In this document: in pieces, positions 55,071-64,000 of the stretch
Numbering within the stretch: the first letter of the stretch is position 1
Layout of the letters: every line of letters starts with the position of its first letter
Assembly (NCBI RefSeq): GCF_000507245.1
Contig: NC_023035.1
Span: forward strand, 2,709,570 to 2,773,569
Direction: 5' to 3'
From: Salinispira pacifica
GTDB lineage: Bacteria > Spirochaetota > Spirochaetia > DSM-27196 > Salinispiraceae
Length of the DNA stretch: 64,000 nucleotides
Position numbers and translations under genes: made by a program
The notes under the pieces: model-generated
The model's input: only the letters and a program-made list of their open reading frames with translations
What the model was told of the DNA's origin: nothing
Databases searched by the model: none

Positions 55071-56043
55071 GTAATGCCCTCCCGGTACTCTTTAAAAACA
55101 GATCCTCAAGATTTGACTGCCGGAGATAATAATCCCCGGGATTCAGGGTTTCGCTGATCTTCTCAAGTTCCCTGTGGGAGTTTGAATAGAACAGCAGACG
55201 GATATTGTCCTGCTCTTTACGCACCGAATCATTCTCCTGTATGTCACCCACATTTTCCATATTATGAATTTCCAGAACATAGCGCTCAATGTTTTCATCG
55301 ATGAGGCTTCGGGGATTTCCCTGGAGGATTTTTTCACCCTTGTGCATGATGGCAAGCTCATCGCAGAGCTGGAAAGCCTCCTCCATGTAATGGGTGGTAA
55401 TCAGTATGGTAACCCCCCGGTTCAGAAGCTGTCGCAGTTTATCCCAGATATGGTGACGCACCTGGGGATCCAGGCCGGTGGTTGGCTCATCAAGAATCAG
55501 AAGCCGGGGATTATTGATCAGAGCCCGGGCAATAATCAGCCTCCGCTTCATCCCCCCGGAGAGCTCCCGGATTTTTGCGCCTTTTTTCTCCCCCAGCTCC
55601 ATGAACTCCAGCAGCTCGTCAATCCTGCTCCGGGCCTGACTGCGGTTCATTCCGTAAAAGCGGCTGTAAATCAGCAGATTATCCAGCACGGTAAGCTCCA
55701 CGTCCAGATTGTCCTCCTGGGGTACAATGCCCGTCAGATATTTGATCTCCAGCTCATGATTATCAGGATCATAGCCCATCACCTCCACCGTATTCTCACC
55801 GGAGTGACTGCGCTGATTTTTTCCGTAGAGAATTTTCATCATGGAGGTTTTCCCCGCCCCGTTGGGACCCAGCAGACCGAAGCATCTGCCGGTACCCACC
55901 TGAAAATTCAGGTTCTTCACTGCGTGAAAACTTCCGTAATACTTGTTTACATTCTCTACACGAACCGCCGGAGAGTCAGGATACCCTGTGCTTCCCCCGT
56001 TTGCCGATTCCTGAATCCGTTCTTCAGATGTTTCAGACTTCAT
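55063..56043 (-). CDS. ABC exporter ATP-binding protein (NodI/DrrA-like)
   Basis: ATPase of 326 residues from ATG 56043; AAGGAAG upstream supports this over an ATG 20 codons earlier. Walker A is LLGPNGAGKTSM, the signature LSGGMKRRLIIARAL, Walker B LILDEPTTGLD and the switch TTHYMEEA. The C-terminal extension (LRQSNLEDLFLKSTGR) is typical of NodI/DrrA exporters. First gene of the operon that continues with the permease, DUF429, peptidase and transporter genes. Confidence 0.92.
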   Translation of the reverse strand: MKSETSEERIQESANGGSTGYPDSPAVRVENVNKYYGSFHAVKNLNFQVGTGRCFGLLGPNGAGKTSMMKILYGKNQRSHSGENTVEVMGYDPDNHELEIKYLTGIVPQEDNLDVELTVLDNLLIYSRFYGMNRSQARSRIDELLEFMELGEKKGAKIRELSGGMKRRLIIARALINNPRLLILDEPTTGLDPQVRHHIWDKLRQLLNRGVTILITTHYMEEAFQLCDELAIMHKGEKILQGNPRSLIDENIERYVLEIHNMENVGDIQENDSVRKEQDNIRLLFYSNSHRELEKISETLNPGDYYLRQSNLEDLFLKSTGRALHE

Positions 56044-56293
56044 GCATGTGCTTCCTTTTCCCTGTATTTCACAACTTCCCTGTATTTCCCAACCGAATTT
56101 CAAAGCTCAGACCTGCAGGAGGTTCTGCCCGGATACATCAGCCGGAAAACGACCATCCGGATGCTTTATTCAGAATTATACCCGGTTTTTAAAATGCTGA
56201 TAATGCACTGATTTTTGTTATTCATGACTGTTTTACTCATTATTGTACGTTATAATACTAACTGTAAAACACCGAAGCAATATGGAGGTATGT

Positions 56294-56896
56294 ATGAAAT
56301 TCAACACCAGACTGATCGGGCTGCTCTTTTTGCTGCCCCTTCTGTTCTCCTGCCGTCTGCCCCAGGGGCCCGACGACGGCACGCTCCCCTCACCCGGGCA
56401 GGTAACCGGCGAATTCTGGCTCTATAACAGCGTCGGTCTGGGTTTTGGAGAAACCTGGATCGTGGTCATAGACGATAATGACAATTATGCAGACGGTGTG
56501 GTGGACATGGACAGCGGAATTATCCTGAAAAGCAGTCAGGAATATGAATACTCATTCTCTTCCATTCCTGAAGGGAACTATTTCGTCTACGGCTTCATTG
56601 AGAGCACCGACTCCATTAACGGCCAACCGGATCTGGGCGGCAGCATCAGCGATGATAACAGCAATCTCTTCGATGACAGGCTGGAAGATATGAACGGCGA
56701 TCCGGGCATTGTGTACAATGATATTACATTTGAACACATGGGCTTCTACGGGGGACTGACCAAAGCACAGCTGGATGCTGAACCATCGCTATCTGCGAAA
56801 ATTGCGCCGCCTTCGGCCAACGCCCAGATCGGTCCTGACCAGACATACATCACCCTGGACGCAGAAGAGTTTAATATTTTTCTCGGGCCCAACTAA
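56294..56896 (+). CDS. Lipoprotein of unknown function
   Basis: Predicted lipoprotein of 200 residues; ATG 56294 has GGAGG five bases upstream. The lipobox is LLFSC. The mature part has Asp/Asn-rich loops that could bind calcium (VIDDNDNYADGVVDMDSG, LGGSISDDNSNLFDD) and a beta-rich middle (YEYSFSSIPEGNYFVYGF). No family recognised. A hairpin follows the stop. Confidence 0.75.
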   Translation: MKFNTRLIGLLFLLPLLFSCRLPQGPDDGTLPSPGQVTGEFWLYNSVGLGFGETWIVVIDDNDNYADGVVDMDSGIILKSSQEYEYSFSSIPEGNYFVYGFIESTDSINGQPDLGGSISDDNSNLFDDRLEDMNGDPGIVYNDITFEHMGFYGGLTKAQLDAEPSLSAKIAPPSANAQIGPDQTYITLDAEEFNIFLGPN

Positions 56897-56949
56897 GCCA
56901 GGCATTCCCCCGGGATGACAATTTCCAATTCTCCGGGATATACTGGGAT

Positions 56950-56984
56950 ATCCCCCGCTAACCGGCGGGGATCCTGTATATTTT
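56950..56984 (+). terminator. Possible terminator after the lipoprotein gene
   Basis: ATCCCCCGC and GCGGGGAT pair around TAACCG with one bulge. A perfect T-run is lacking; TATATTTT follows six bases later. Contains the second copy of the 17-bp repeat (56961-56977). Confidence 0.45.
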
Positions 56985-56989
56985 GGACG

Positions 56990-57128
56990 GTGCACAGAAG
57001 CTTGTGAAAAAACGTGGAATTGTATAGAGAGGTAAAAACCTCCTCTCCAGGCAGTGGGACGGAAAATTGACTACACCACATCTGGACACGTTTTCCCGGA
57101 ATTTTCAGTTTCACAAGCTTCTGTGCAC
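56990..57128. repeat. 139-bp unit bounded by 20-bp perfect inverted repeats
   Basis: GTGCACAGAAGCTTGTGAAA (56990-57009) is repeated inverted at 57109-57128. A small hairpin GAGGT/ACCTC lies inside. TATATTTT flanks both sides at 56977-56984 and 57133-57140 but not directly. It could be a miniature transposable element or a regulatory cruciform; no target duplication abuts it. Confidence 0.65.
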
Positions 57129-57160
57129 TGCATATATTTTACAATTCCTGAGAATTCAGC

Positions 57161-57933
57161 ATGGAAAAAACCGAACAATTCACTCCCCGGTCCCAGCATG
57201 TGGATTTCAATTCGCGTCTTAGAATCAATGAGCTGATGAACTATCTGGCCGACTTCGCCAGACGACATGCGGAAGAGCAAAATTTCGGCTTTCATGCCAT
57301 GGCCGACCAGGGGCTGTACTGGGTACTCCACGGCATGCAGCTGGAGATCAGCCGGCTTCCGCTTCTCGATCAACCCTTGTCATCAACTACCAGGGCCTGG
57401 TTCACCAGGGGCCTCAAGGCACAGCGGCAGTTTTCCCTGAGCCCCGCCGACCCCCGTAGTGAAGAGAACGCCCCCGCACCGGAAGTGAGCTGATCCGGGC
57501 CCACAGCCACTGGCTCCTCATTCACGGCCAACGGAAACGCCCGGTGCCCATCCACAGCCAATTTGAACCCCAGGGCGGGCAGATGTTCGATCCCCGGGAA
57601 ATCCCTGCAATTCATGACATCCCGGACACACCGGATTCCGCAGCACCTGCCGAACCGGATGAACAGTTCAGCAGGACAGTGGCATACTCGGATGTGGACG
57701 TCCATCAGCATATAAACAATTCCCGCTATGTGGCCCTTGGACTGGACGCTCTGCCGGTTGAAGTCTGGAAAAGCCCGGAACCTTTACGGGTGGATATCAG
57801 TTTTCTCAAAGAGTGTTTTTTTGGTGATGAGATATCTGTACAACGCTTCAGTAATTCTGCGGGACATCTTGTACTCTGCCTCCGGGATAATGAGCCGGTG
57901 TTCCGCATGAAGATTGTGCACCACAGCTTGTGA
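57161..57933 (+). pseudogene. Acyl-ACP thioesterase with a single-base frameshift
   Basis: Two frames together make a fatty acyl-ACP thioesterase (FatA/PF01643) of about 257 residues. The first frame (57161-57493) has the N-terminal hot-dog fold with VDFNSRLRINELMNYLAD; the second continues from about 57485 as ELIRAHSHWLLIHG and carries the catalytic region DVDVHQHINNSRYV (to 57933). Adding one base, for instance in the five-C run 57471-57475, restores a single frame. Such enzymes free fatty acids from ACP. The gene is either inactivated or affected by a sequence error. Confidence 0.78.
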
Positions 57934-58066
57934 AACTTCATTTTCGCCATCATTCCTCCCCGTATATGGTGGCGGCAAGAGGAAGCAGCGCTGCCGGTAG
58001 ACTGGCCTTTCCTTCTCATGCAGAAATCCATGCATTGTTACAATGCTTCTGTTCACTGCCCGGGAC

Positions 58067-59695
58067 TTACCAGGATGCAATAAACCCGTCACACCTCTTT
58101 TCTGTTGCGCCGATGAAGCCGCCACCCTCTTCCCGGAGAATCATCTGGCCCCGTCCGAAATGCCCGGAATCGGATTCCAGCACCGCATCATGCCCCAGGC
58201 GCTTCAGGGCATTACAGCCCTCCTGCCCGAACCCGGGCTCAAGCATCACCCTTCTCCCCTGCATCCACTGCCACCGGGGGGCGTCCAGAGCCGCCTGGGG
58301 GTTCAAGCCGTAATCTATGAGATTCTGCACCACCTGCAGATGTCCCTGGGGCTGCATGAAGCCCCCCATTACCCCGAAGGGCCCCAGGGCACGCCCCTCC
58401 CGGGTAAGGAAACCGGGAATGATGGTGTGAAATGGGCGCTTCCGGCCTTCCAGTCGGTTGGGATGTCCCTCTTCAAGGGTAAAATTATGCCCCCGGTTCT
58501 GAAGTGCAATACCTAGGCCCGGCACCACCAGGCCGCTTCCGAACCCCATGTAATTGCTTTGAATAAAACTCACCATCATTCCCGAACTGTCCGCCGCCGA
58601 AAGATAGACGGTTCCCCCCCGGGGGGGCGTGCCCGGAGCAGGATCCCCCGCCGACTCTCCAATCATGGACCGGCGGCCGGCAAGATACTCGGGATCCAGC
58701 AGGTTTCCGGCGGTGTGGGCCATATGGCCGGGATCGGTCACGTAGCGGGTGGTATCCGAAAAGGCAAGCTTAATGGCCTCTATGCCCCGGTGCATGTCGG
58801 AAGGTACCCCGTGGGCGGAAAAACGGTCATCCTTGAGCATCCCCAGGGCCATAAGGGCGGTGATCCCCTGTCCGTTGGGTGGAATTTCCCAGATATCATA
58901 GCCCTTGTAGCTCATGGAAATGGGGTCCACCCAGGTGGGTCGGTAATCCATGAGATCTTCCCTCTGTAAGTATCCTCCGCTTTCTCCGCTGAACTGCAGC
59001 AGTGCATCAGCCAGGCTGCCGTCGTAAAGGGAGCGGAACCCTTCTTTTCCAAGGATTTCCAGGGTCTTCAGCTGGTCCCGGCTGCTCCAGGCTTCTCCGG
59101 CGGAAGGTGCTTTTCCCCGGGGAGCGAAGTGTTCAAACCAGTGACGGAAGGCAGGATCATCGGGGAGATGTTTCGAGTAGGCGTTCAGGGCCCGTTCCCA
59201 GTTTGCCGCAACCGTAGGGGGCACGGCAACGCCGCCCTCTCCGTCCGTTCCCGGGGAAAACCTGGATACAAGGGGCTGAAGCAGCTCAGCCGGGCTGAGG
59301 CTTCCGAATTTTTCAGTGAGTTCGTGCCAGCCGGCCATGGCACCGGGAACGGTAACCGCATCCCAGCCGAAGGGAGAAATTTCTTTCCGCCCCGCATTCA
59401 GCAGTACGTCCGCGCTCAGAGCCGCGGGGCTCCAGCCGCTGGCATTCAGACCATGCAGCCTGCTGCCGTCGTGTATAATGGCAAAGCAGTCCGACCCCAG
59501 ACCGTTGGATGTGGGTTCGAGCACCGCCAGGGCCGCCGCCGCGGCAACCGCGGCATCCACGGCATTACCGCCCTGTTTGAGAATATCCAGCCCGATATCC
59601 GCCGCAGCGGGATGGGAAGTTGCAACCATGCCCCGGCGGGCATATACGGGGTTCCGTTTTGAGAAAAATGGGTTATAGTGGGGATCATAATTCAT
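58067..59695 (-). CDS. Gamma-glutamyltransferase-like Ntn hydrolase
   Basis: Protein of 542 residues from ATG 59695 (a TTG four codons earlier is less likely). SHPAAADIGLDILKQGGNAVDAA opens the family (in pieces SHPAAADIGLDIL and GGNAVDAA), and the autocatalytic cleavage site is at the Thr of RGGTVYLSAAD, which becomes the N-terminal nucleophile of the small subunit. GPFGVMGGFMQPQGH and QNRGHNF are conserved. No signal peptide is visible, suggesting a cytoplasmic YwrD-like enzyme acting on glutathione or gamma-glutamyl compounds. Confidence 0.9.
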   Translation of the reverse strand: MNYDPHYNPFFSKRNPVYARRGMVATSHPAAADIGLDILKQGGNAVDAAVAAAAALAVLEPTSNGLGSDCFAIIHDGSRLHGLNASGWSPAALSADVLLNAGRKEISPFGWDAVTVPGAMAGWHELTEKFGSLSPAELLQPLVSRFSPGTDGEGGVAVPPTVAANWERALNAYSKHLPDDPAFRHWFEHFAPRGKAPSAGEAWSSRDQLKTLEILGKEGFRSLYDGSLADALLQFSGESGGYLQREDLMDYRPTWVDPISMSYKGYDIWEIPPNGQGITALMALGMLKDDRFSAHGVPSDMHRGIEAIKLAFSDTTRYVTDPGHMAHTAGNLLDPEYLAGRRSMIGESAGDPAPGTPPRGGTVYLSAADSSGMMVSFIQSNYMGFGSGLVVPGLGIALQNRGHNFTLEEGHPNRLEGRKRPFHTIIPGFLTREGRALGPFGVMGGFMQPQGHLQVVQNLIDYGLNPQAALDAPRWQWMQGRRVMLEPGFGQEGCNALKRLGHDAVLESDSGHFGRGQMILREEGGGFIGATEKRCDGFIASW

Positions 59696-59832
59696 AATAG
59701 AATCCAATATACAGAAGGTCGGGGATTATGGATAGCAGTCCGGCTCCGCCACTCATGCTGATAGGGCCCTTATGCTGACCGGGTATATTGAGAGCAGATA
59801 CAGTTGGATAAAATTCACATGGAGAATTAAAG

Positions 59833-60582
59833 ATGGAAGTGAGTCTTGTATCGATCATCGTAATCATTGCCGCGGGAACCGCTGCGGGTTTTATTAATGT
59901 GGTTGCCGGAGGCGGAAGCCTGATCACCGTGCCGACCCTGATTTTCCTGGGCATACCCCCGGTGATGGCCAACGGCACCAATCGCATCGCCATCCTCAGT
60001 CAGAACGCCCTGGCGGTGGGACGCTTCCGGCAGAAGGGATATTTTCCATGGAAGGCCGGACTGACCCTGGGTATCACCGCCGCCGCAGGTGCCCTGGCCG
60101 GAAGCATGATCGCCGTTGAAATTTCCGGCGAACTGTTCAGCAAAATTCTCTCGGGAGTAATGATCATGGTGCTCATCCTCACCCTGCTGGGAAACAAGAG
60201 AAAACAGGCGGGCGATGAGATTATCCGGCGATGGTGGCTGCTCGTACCGGTGTTTTTTCTGGTGGGGATATACGGCGGTTTTATCCAGGCCGGGGTAGGC
60301 TTCATTATTATCGCCGCATTTTCCCTGATCAGCGGAACCAATCTGGTAATGACCAATGCCATCAAGGTGATGGTGGTGTTTCTCTACACCATCCCTTCTC
60401 TCATTATTTTCATTATCAACGGAGAAGTGGCATGGATTGCAGGGATCGCCCTGGCCGTCGGAAATGCAACAGGGGGATGGCTGGGAGCACATTTCTCGGT
60501 TCAGAAAGGAGATAAGTGGATCAAGGTAATTCTCACCGTAACAGTGCTGGCCATGGCCGTCAGGCTGTTCTTTTTCAGCTGA
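59833..60582 (+). CDS. TSUP-family (TauE/SafE) transporter
   Basis: Membrane protein of 249 residues with seven or eight hydrophobic segments. GFINVVAGGGSLITVPTL at the start and GGFIQAGVGFIII in the second half are the two family repeats. Members export sulfite, sulfoacetate or other organosulfur anions; the substrate is unknown. GGAGA precedes ATG 59833. It is followed by the peptidase gene after 61 bp. Confidence 0.88.
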   Translation: MEVSLVSIIVIIAAGTAAGFINVVAGGGSLITVPTLIFLGIPPVMANGTNRIAILSQNALAVGRFRQKGYFPWKAGLTLGITAAAGALAGSMIAVEISGELFSKILSGVMIMVLILTLLGNKRKQAGDEIIRRWWLLVPVFFLVGIYGGFIQAGVGFIIIAAFSLISGTNLVMTNAIKVMVVFLYTIPSLIIFIINGEVAWIAGIALAVGNATGGWLGAHFSVQKGDKWIKVILTVTVLAMAVRLFFFS

Positions 60583-60643
60583 TAAGGAACAGATCGGCCC
60601 ACGGCATATATCCGCACTCAAATCTTAAATAGGAAGGTACTGC

Positions 60644-62512
60644 ATGCTTACATCAATACGGGAATTTTTCGACACATTGAACGCTGACTACATGAAGGTT
60701 CACAGAACCAAGGAAGATCTGTTCTGGACCACCTACATGGGAACCGGAGAAGACCGCCAGGCGTTCGCCCGGGCCGAAAGTGCCTGGAATGATTTTATTT
60801 CAGACCCCCGGAAACTTGAGGAAGTACGGGAAAAGCTGAAACAGCTGGAAAGTATTTCTCCGGCTTCGGAGGAAGAACGGCGGGTAAAAGAGGAGCTTTT
60901 CACCGGCCTCAACGGCTGGCTTGAGCTGTTCCAGGCCAATGTGATTGAGGGGGATGAAGCATCTGCTCTCATGAAACAGGTGATAGATGATGCCGCCGAA
61001 CTGTTCCAGCGCCGTGGCTCCCACAAGCTTCTGTACACCGATGCACAGGGCCGTGAACAGGAAGGCAGTCTTCCCAGCCTGATGACCAACATCCGGACCA
61101 GCGACAGTGAGCAGGAGCGGATAAGTTCCCACCGGGCGTTGCTGGACCTTGAGCAATGGGTTCTGGAAAACGGATTTCTGGAGCTGGTGAAGCTGCGAAA
61201 CCGCCTGGCCCGGAGTCTGGGCTACGCCAACTATTTCGAGGCGTCGGTTCGCAAAACCGAGCATATGAGCGTGGATGAGCTGTTCGCCGTTCTGGAGGAC
61301 TTCGAGAGCCGTACCCGTAAGAGAAACCTGAGTTCCATTGAAGAGCTGAAAAACCGGAAGGGGGAACAGGCTCTGGAAGGTCATAATTTCAGCTTCAGCA
61401 TTGCGGGGGATGTAATGCGGCAGATGGATCCCTATTTTCCGTTCTCCCGATCACTGGAACGGTGGATCACCTCCTTCAGCAGGCTGAATATCGGCTATTC
61501 CGGTGCGGAGCTCACCCTGGACCTTCTGGACCGGAAAGGAAAGTATCAGAACGGATTCTGCCACGGTCCAATTCCCGCATATTACGATAACGGAACATGG
61601 ATCCCGGGGAAAATCAATTTTACCAGCAATGCCAGCCCCTCCCAGGTGGGAAGCGGCTACCGTGGTATCAATACCTTCTTTCATGAAGGAGGACATGCTG
61701 CCCACTTTGCAAATGTGAAAATGAATGCACCCTGTTTTTCCCAGGAGTTTGCTCCCACATCCATGGCATATGCGGAAACCCAGTCCATGTTCTGCGACAG
61801 CATTCTCAACGACGGTGACTGGCTGAAACTCTATGCCCGGGACAATGAAGACAGGGTTATTCCCGATGAGCTGATCCGCAGCTATGTGGAATCACAGCAG
61901 CCGTTCCGGGCCTTCAGCGAACGAAGCATTCTGGTGGTGCCATTCTTCGAGCGGGCACTCTACGAGTTGAAAGATGAGGAGCTGACCCCTGAGCGGGTGA
62001 CAGCCCTGGCCCGTTCCACGGAAAAGAACATTCTGGGACTGGAGGTAAGTCCCCGCCCTCTTCTGGCAATCCCCCATCTTCTGGCCAATGAATCAGCATG
62101 TTCCTACCAGGGATATCTGCTGGCCCACATGGCGGTATACCAGACCAGGGCGTATTTCCTGAACAAGTACGGATACCTGGCAGACAACCCCGAAATCGGC
62201 CCCCTCCTAGCGGAATATTACTGGAAGCCGGGCAACAGCCTCACCCACGATGAAACCATCCGCTCACTCACAGGAGAAGGATTCAACGCCAAGTATCTTG
62301 CGGATGTCTGCAATATGGATTCCGCACAGGCCTGGGCCGGTGAAGAAGAAAAAATCCGCAGCCTCAGTACCCGCCCCGCTCCGAAGGAGGCCGGTCTGGA
62401 TGCCAGGATTTCTGTGGTGGACGGTGAACGGGTGCTGGCAGATAACCGGGAATCCGATGAAAAAATGTGCCAAGACTTCCGCAGCATTATCGAAACGGAA
62501 TTCATGGGTTAA
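60644..62512 (+). CDS. M3-family metallopeptidase (oligoendopeptidase-like)
   Basis: Zinc peptidase of 622 residues, cytoplasmic (no signal). The active site is FFHEGGHAAHF, with the third ligand Glu in APTSMAYAETQSMF. Other M3 features are GFCHGPIPAYY and the C-terminal helical bundle. Family members cut peptides of about 5-20 residues. AGGAAGG lies six bases before the ATG. Close to the thimet-oligopeptidase and PepF groups; the exact subgroup is not clear. Confidence 0.9.
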   Translation: MLTSIREFFDTLNADYMKVHRTKEDLFWTTYMGTGEDRQAFARAESAWNDFISDPRKLEEVREKLKQLESISPASEEERRVKEELFTGLNGWLELFQANVIEGDEASALMKQVIDDAAELFQRRGSHKLLYTDAQGREQEGSLPSLMTNIRTSDSEQERISSHRALLDLEQWVLENGFLELVKLRNRLARSLGYANYFEASVRKTEHMSVDELFAVLEDFESRTRKRNLSSIEELKNRKGEQALEGHNFSFSIAGDVMRQMDPYFPFSRSLERWITSFSRLNIGYSGAELTLDLLDRKGKYQNGFCHGPIPAYYDNGTWIPGKINFTSNASPSQVGSGYRGINTFFHEGGHAAHFANVKMNAPCFSQEFAPTSMAYAETQSMFCDSILNDGDWLKLYARDNEDRVIPDELIRSYVESQQPFRAFSERSILVVPFFERALYELKDEELTPERVTALARSTEKNILGLEVSPRPLLAIPHLLANESACSYQGYLLAHMAVYQTRAYFLNKYGYLADNPEIGPLLAEYYWKPGNSLTHDETIRSLTGEGFNAKYLADVCNMDSAQAWAGEEEKIRSLSTRPAPKEAGLDARISVVDGERVLADNRESDEKMCQDFRSIIETEFMG

Positions 62513-62646
62513 GGCCAGAATACGGCCGGATATCCGGGCTGAGAAGGTGTCCCATGGCCGCAATCAGAAATCTACGGATTTCGGGTTGCGGCCGGACAGT
62601 TCAGCGCCACCGTGTGAATCGGTGATCCCTTTTGTGTTGGCCCCGA

Positions 62647-63267
62647 CTATTCGCAACACTTCCGGAACATATATGCATATGCATACCGGGAGAATTTCTC
62701 CCCGATCATCTTCTCCCGGACTTTTTCCAGGTTGAAAGCTGACCCGTTTTTTTTCGTAATATAGGGTTCAATTTCTTCGGTTTTGATTTGGAACCGTTGA
62801 TTGTTTCTCAATATGACTCCCAGGCATGTATAATCCGGATCTGAAAGCGCCAGGGTGGCATCGCCGTGACTGTTGTTGGCGATTAATACTCCCCGGTCCT
62901 TCAAAAACCTTTTACAATGCCGGGAAATAAATCCCGCATAGAACGAGAACATGATGTCACAGGAATATTCGTTCAGATCCCCAACCTCAGTGTAATCGCC
63001 CTGCCGCCAGATAACCTTTGGCTCGCCATTATAGATTTTCTGTTCATTGATATATTCCAGGGTGGTGGGATCGGAAAAGAACCTGTTTATTCGTCTGTCA
63101 TTATCAATAAATATCATTTCCCTTATGTAGAATGCAGGGGTGAGGTGAACAAAACTGCCAGGGTAAATTCCCGATTCCAGGTTGAACCGCTCAGAAAGAA
63201 TTTGAAACAGGTGGCGGCGTTCATCTTCTTTTTTGACAAAATACTGATCATACAATTTCGGAATCAC
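62647..63267 (-). CDS. Uncharacterised protein, possibly methyltransferase-like
   Basis: Protein of 206 residues, GTG start at 63267 with GGAGG four bases upstream. The layout ESGIYPGSFVHLTP ... MIFIDNDRRINRFF recalls the SAM-binding fold (strand, loop, acidic end IDND), followed by CDIMFSFYAGF and LKDRGVLIANNSHGD, but the glycine-rich motif is absent. Activity is not assignable. It is preceded by the DUF2087 gene on the same strand (40 bp). Confidence 0.55.
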   Translation of the reverse strand: MIPKLYDQYFVKKEDERRHLFQILSERFNLESGIYPGSFVHLTPAFYIREMIFIDNDRRINRFFSDPTTLEYINEQKIYNGEPKVIWRQGDYTEVGDLNEYSCDIMFSFYAGFISRHCKRFLKDRGVLIANNSHGDATLALSDPDYTCLGVILRNNQRFQIKTEEIEPYITKKNGSAFNLEKVREKMIGEKFSRYAYAYMFRKCCE

Positions 63268-63307
63268 ACATCCTCCCTTTGTTCAGACAGACGAGATAAA
63301 TCTTCTC

Positions 63308-64000
63308 CTAATCCACCGAATTGTTGCGGCGGTATTCCCGTCCGGCGGCATCCCTGAATATAAAATTATATTCAACAAGATAGCGCCGGATAGTTGCTAC
63401 GTCAGAGAAAACCGGCTTAAGAATCTCTGTGACCTCGCCATCGCTGTAGACCCGATCCTTTTCGAACAGCCCTGCCAGGACTTTCAGAATCACCAGTTTG
63501 GCTTTCTCCTTCCGGGGAAATTTAAGCAGTTTGATTCCCGAGCTGCGGTCCAGATGCTTCTCCTCGATCTCCCGGGCTTCAGCGGTGGTAATGAGCACCC
63601 GGTCGTCGGCCATGGGCATATCGTGGTGAATTTCCAGTAATTCCTCGGCTCCCTGTTCCGGCCGGTTCGACTCGTTCGTTGCGCTACGCTTCATATCTGC
63701 AAGCTCCATTATTGCCAGAAACATGCGGGCTTCTCGCCGCTTTTTCTGGAGATTAAAACGATGGTTCCGGACGGTTGATGCCGCCCGATTCCCTAACTCT
63801 CTGCCCAGCTCCCGGTCACTGATGCCATCGGCCATACCCCGGATCACCTGCTGCTGAATCCCGGACAATCCATGGGCGCTTTTCCCCATCTCCAGCAGCG
63901 CAGTCAGACGGTCTCCATGAGCAGACTCGCTATGCAGCTCTGCAGCCTTCTGCGCATCGCAGTAGCGCTGCTTTCCGCCATCTCCGGGACATGAATAGAG
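63308..64000 (-). CDS. DUF2087-type regulator, N-terminus beyond window
   Basis: The frame stays open to the window edge, so the ATG at 63889 is internal and the gene is longer than 193 residues. The visible N-terminal part has YSCPGDGGKQRYCDAQKAAE and HSESAHGD, a Cys/His-containing segment that may bind zinc. A LuxR-like helix-turn-helix follows (GISDRELGRELGNRAASTVRNH), then the DUF2087 domain (FPRKEKAKLVIL, RRYLVEYNFIFRD). Family members are regarded as transcriptional regulators; targets are unknown. Confidence 0.78.
   Translation of the reverse strand, partial: LYSCPGDGGKQRYCDAQKAAELHSESAHGDRLTALLEMGKSAHGLSGIQQQVIRGMADGISDRELGRELGNRAASTVRNHRFNLQKKRREARMFLAIMELADMKRSATNESNRPEQGAEELLEIHHDMPMADDRVLITTAEAREIEEKHLDRSSGIKLLKFPRKEKAKLVILKVLAGLFEKDRVYSDGEVTEILKPVFSDVATIRRYLVEYNFIFRDAAGREYRRNNSVD

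Overview
This 64 kb window comes from a chromosome of moderate GC content. It is densely coded, with clear Shine-Dalgarno sites and operons on both strands. The content suggests a free-living, motile, heterotrophic bacterium. Three chemoreceptors, a che operon, an alpha-amylase lipoprotein, many ABC systems and the style of the proteins fit a Spirochaetota member (Spirochaeta/Salinispira-like). That assignment is inference from gene content only; no rRNA or tRNA gene was seen to confirm it. No CRISPR array, prophage or replication origin was recognised.

Layout. 1-6453 (minus): chemotaxis operon cheW, J-domain protein, ParA/MinD-type ATPase, chemoreceptor, cheY, cheA (cut by the window start). 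6580-10610 (minus): a sensor kinase followed by a multi-span chemoreceptor. 10705-15196 (minus): glyoxylate shunt, malate synthase then isocitrate lyase, with a divergent ScfR/RamB-type regulator (15358-16905) and a palindromic operator at the aceBA promoter. 16871-25539 (minus): a Cache chemoreceptor, two FtsX-type permeases with no ATPase, a PlsC-like acyltransferase, a methyltransferase and a GGDEF-EAL protein. 25711-28911: alpha-amylase lipoprotein and a complete IS4-type element. 28992-36011: SulP transporter, exported nitrilase-like protein, a CheB-CheR-histidine kinase fusion and an alpha-toroid protein. 36079-38588: divergent NicO-type metal exporter and ZnuA-type binding protein, with two dyads in front of znuA. 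38755-40954: ABC/GntR (YtrA-like) operon with a possible 38-aa membrane peptide. 41137-46881: MarC, a permease-ATPase fusion with its binding protein, a Cys-type alpha/beta hydrolase, a NifX-like protein with a DUF134 regulator, and a DUF1295 protein. 46891-48771: complete IS1182-type element inserted 9 bp upstream of the DUF1295 gene. 48825-50398: phytol-kinase-like/DUF92 pair. 50421-56043 (minus): ABC exporter, frameshifted DUF429, M20 peptidase, YfcC-type transporter. 56294-64000: lipoprotein, a long inverted repeat, a frameshifted acyl-ACP thioesterase, gamma-glutamyltransferase, TSUP transporter, M3 peptidase, an unknown protein and a DUF2087 protein cut by the window end.

How parts work together. 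The che operon joins signalling proteins to a ParA ATPase and a J-domain protein. CheA and the J-domain protein share an MshEN-like module, and the operon's receptor carries a CheZ-like motif. This could be a chemotaxis cluster with its own positioning and a second-messenger input. The aceBA/ScfR locus is a self-contained acetate or short-chain fatty-acid module. Metal homeostasis (ZnuA/NicO) and isoprenoid-alcohol salvage (VTE5/VTE6-like pair) are further compact units. Two single-base frameshifts lie in homopolymer runs 3.5 kb apart and may be sequence errors.
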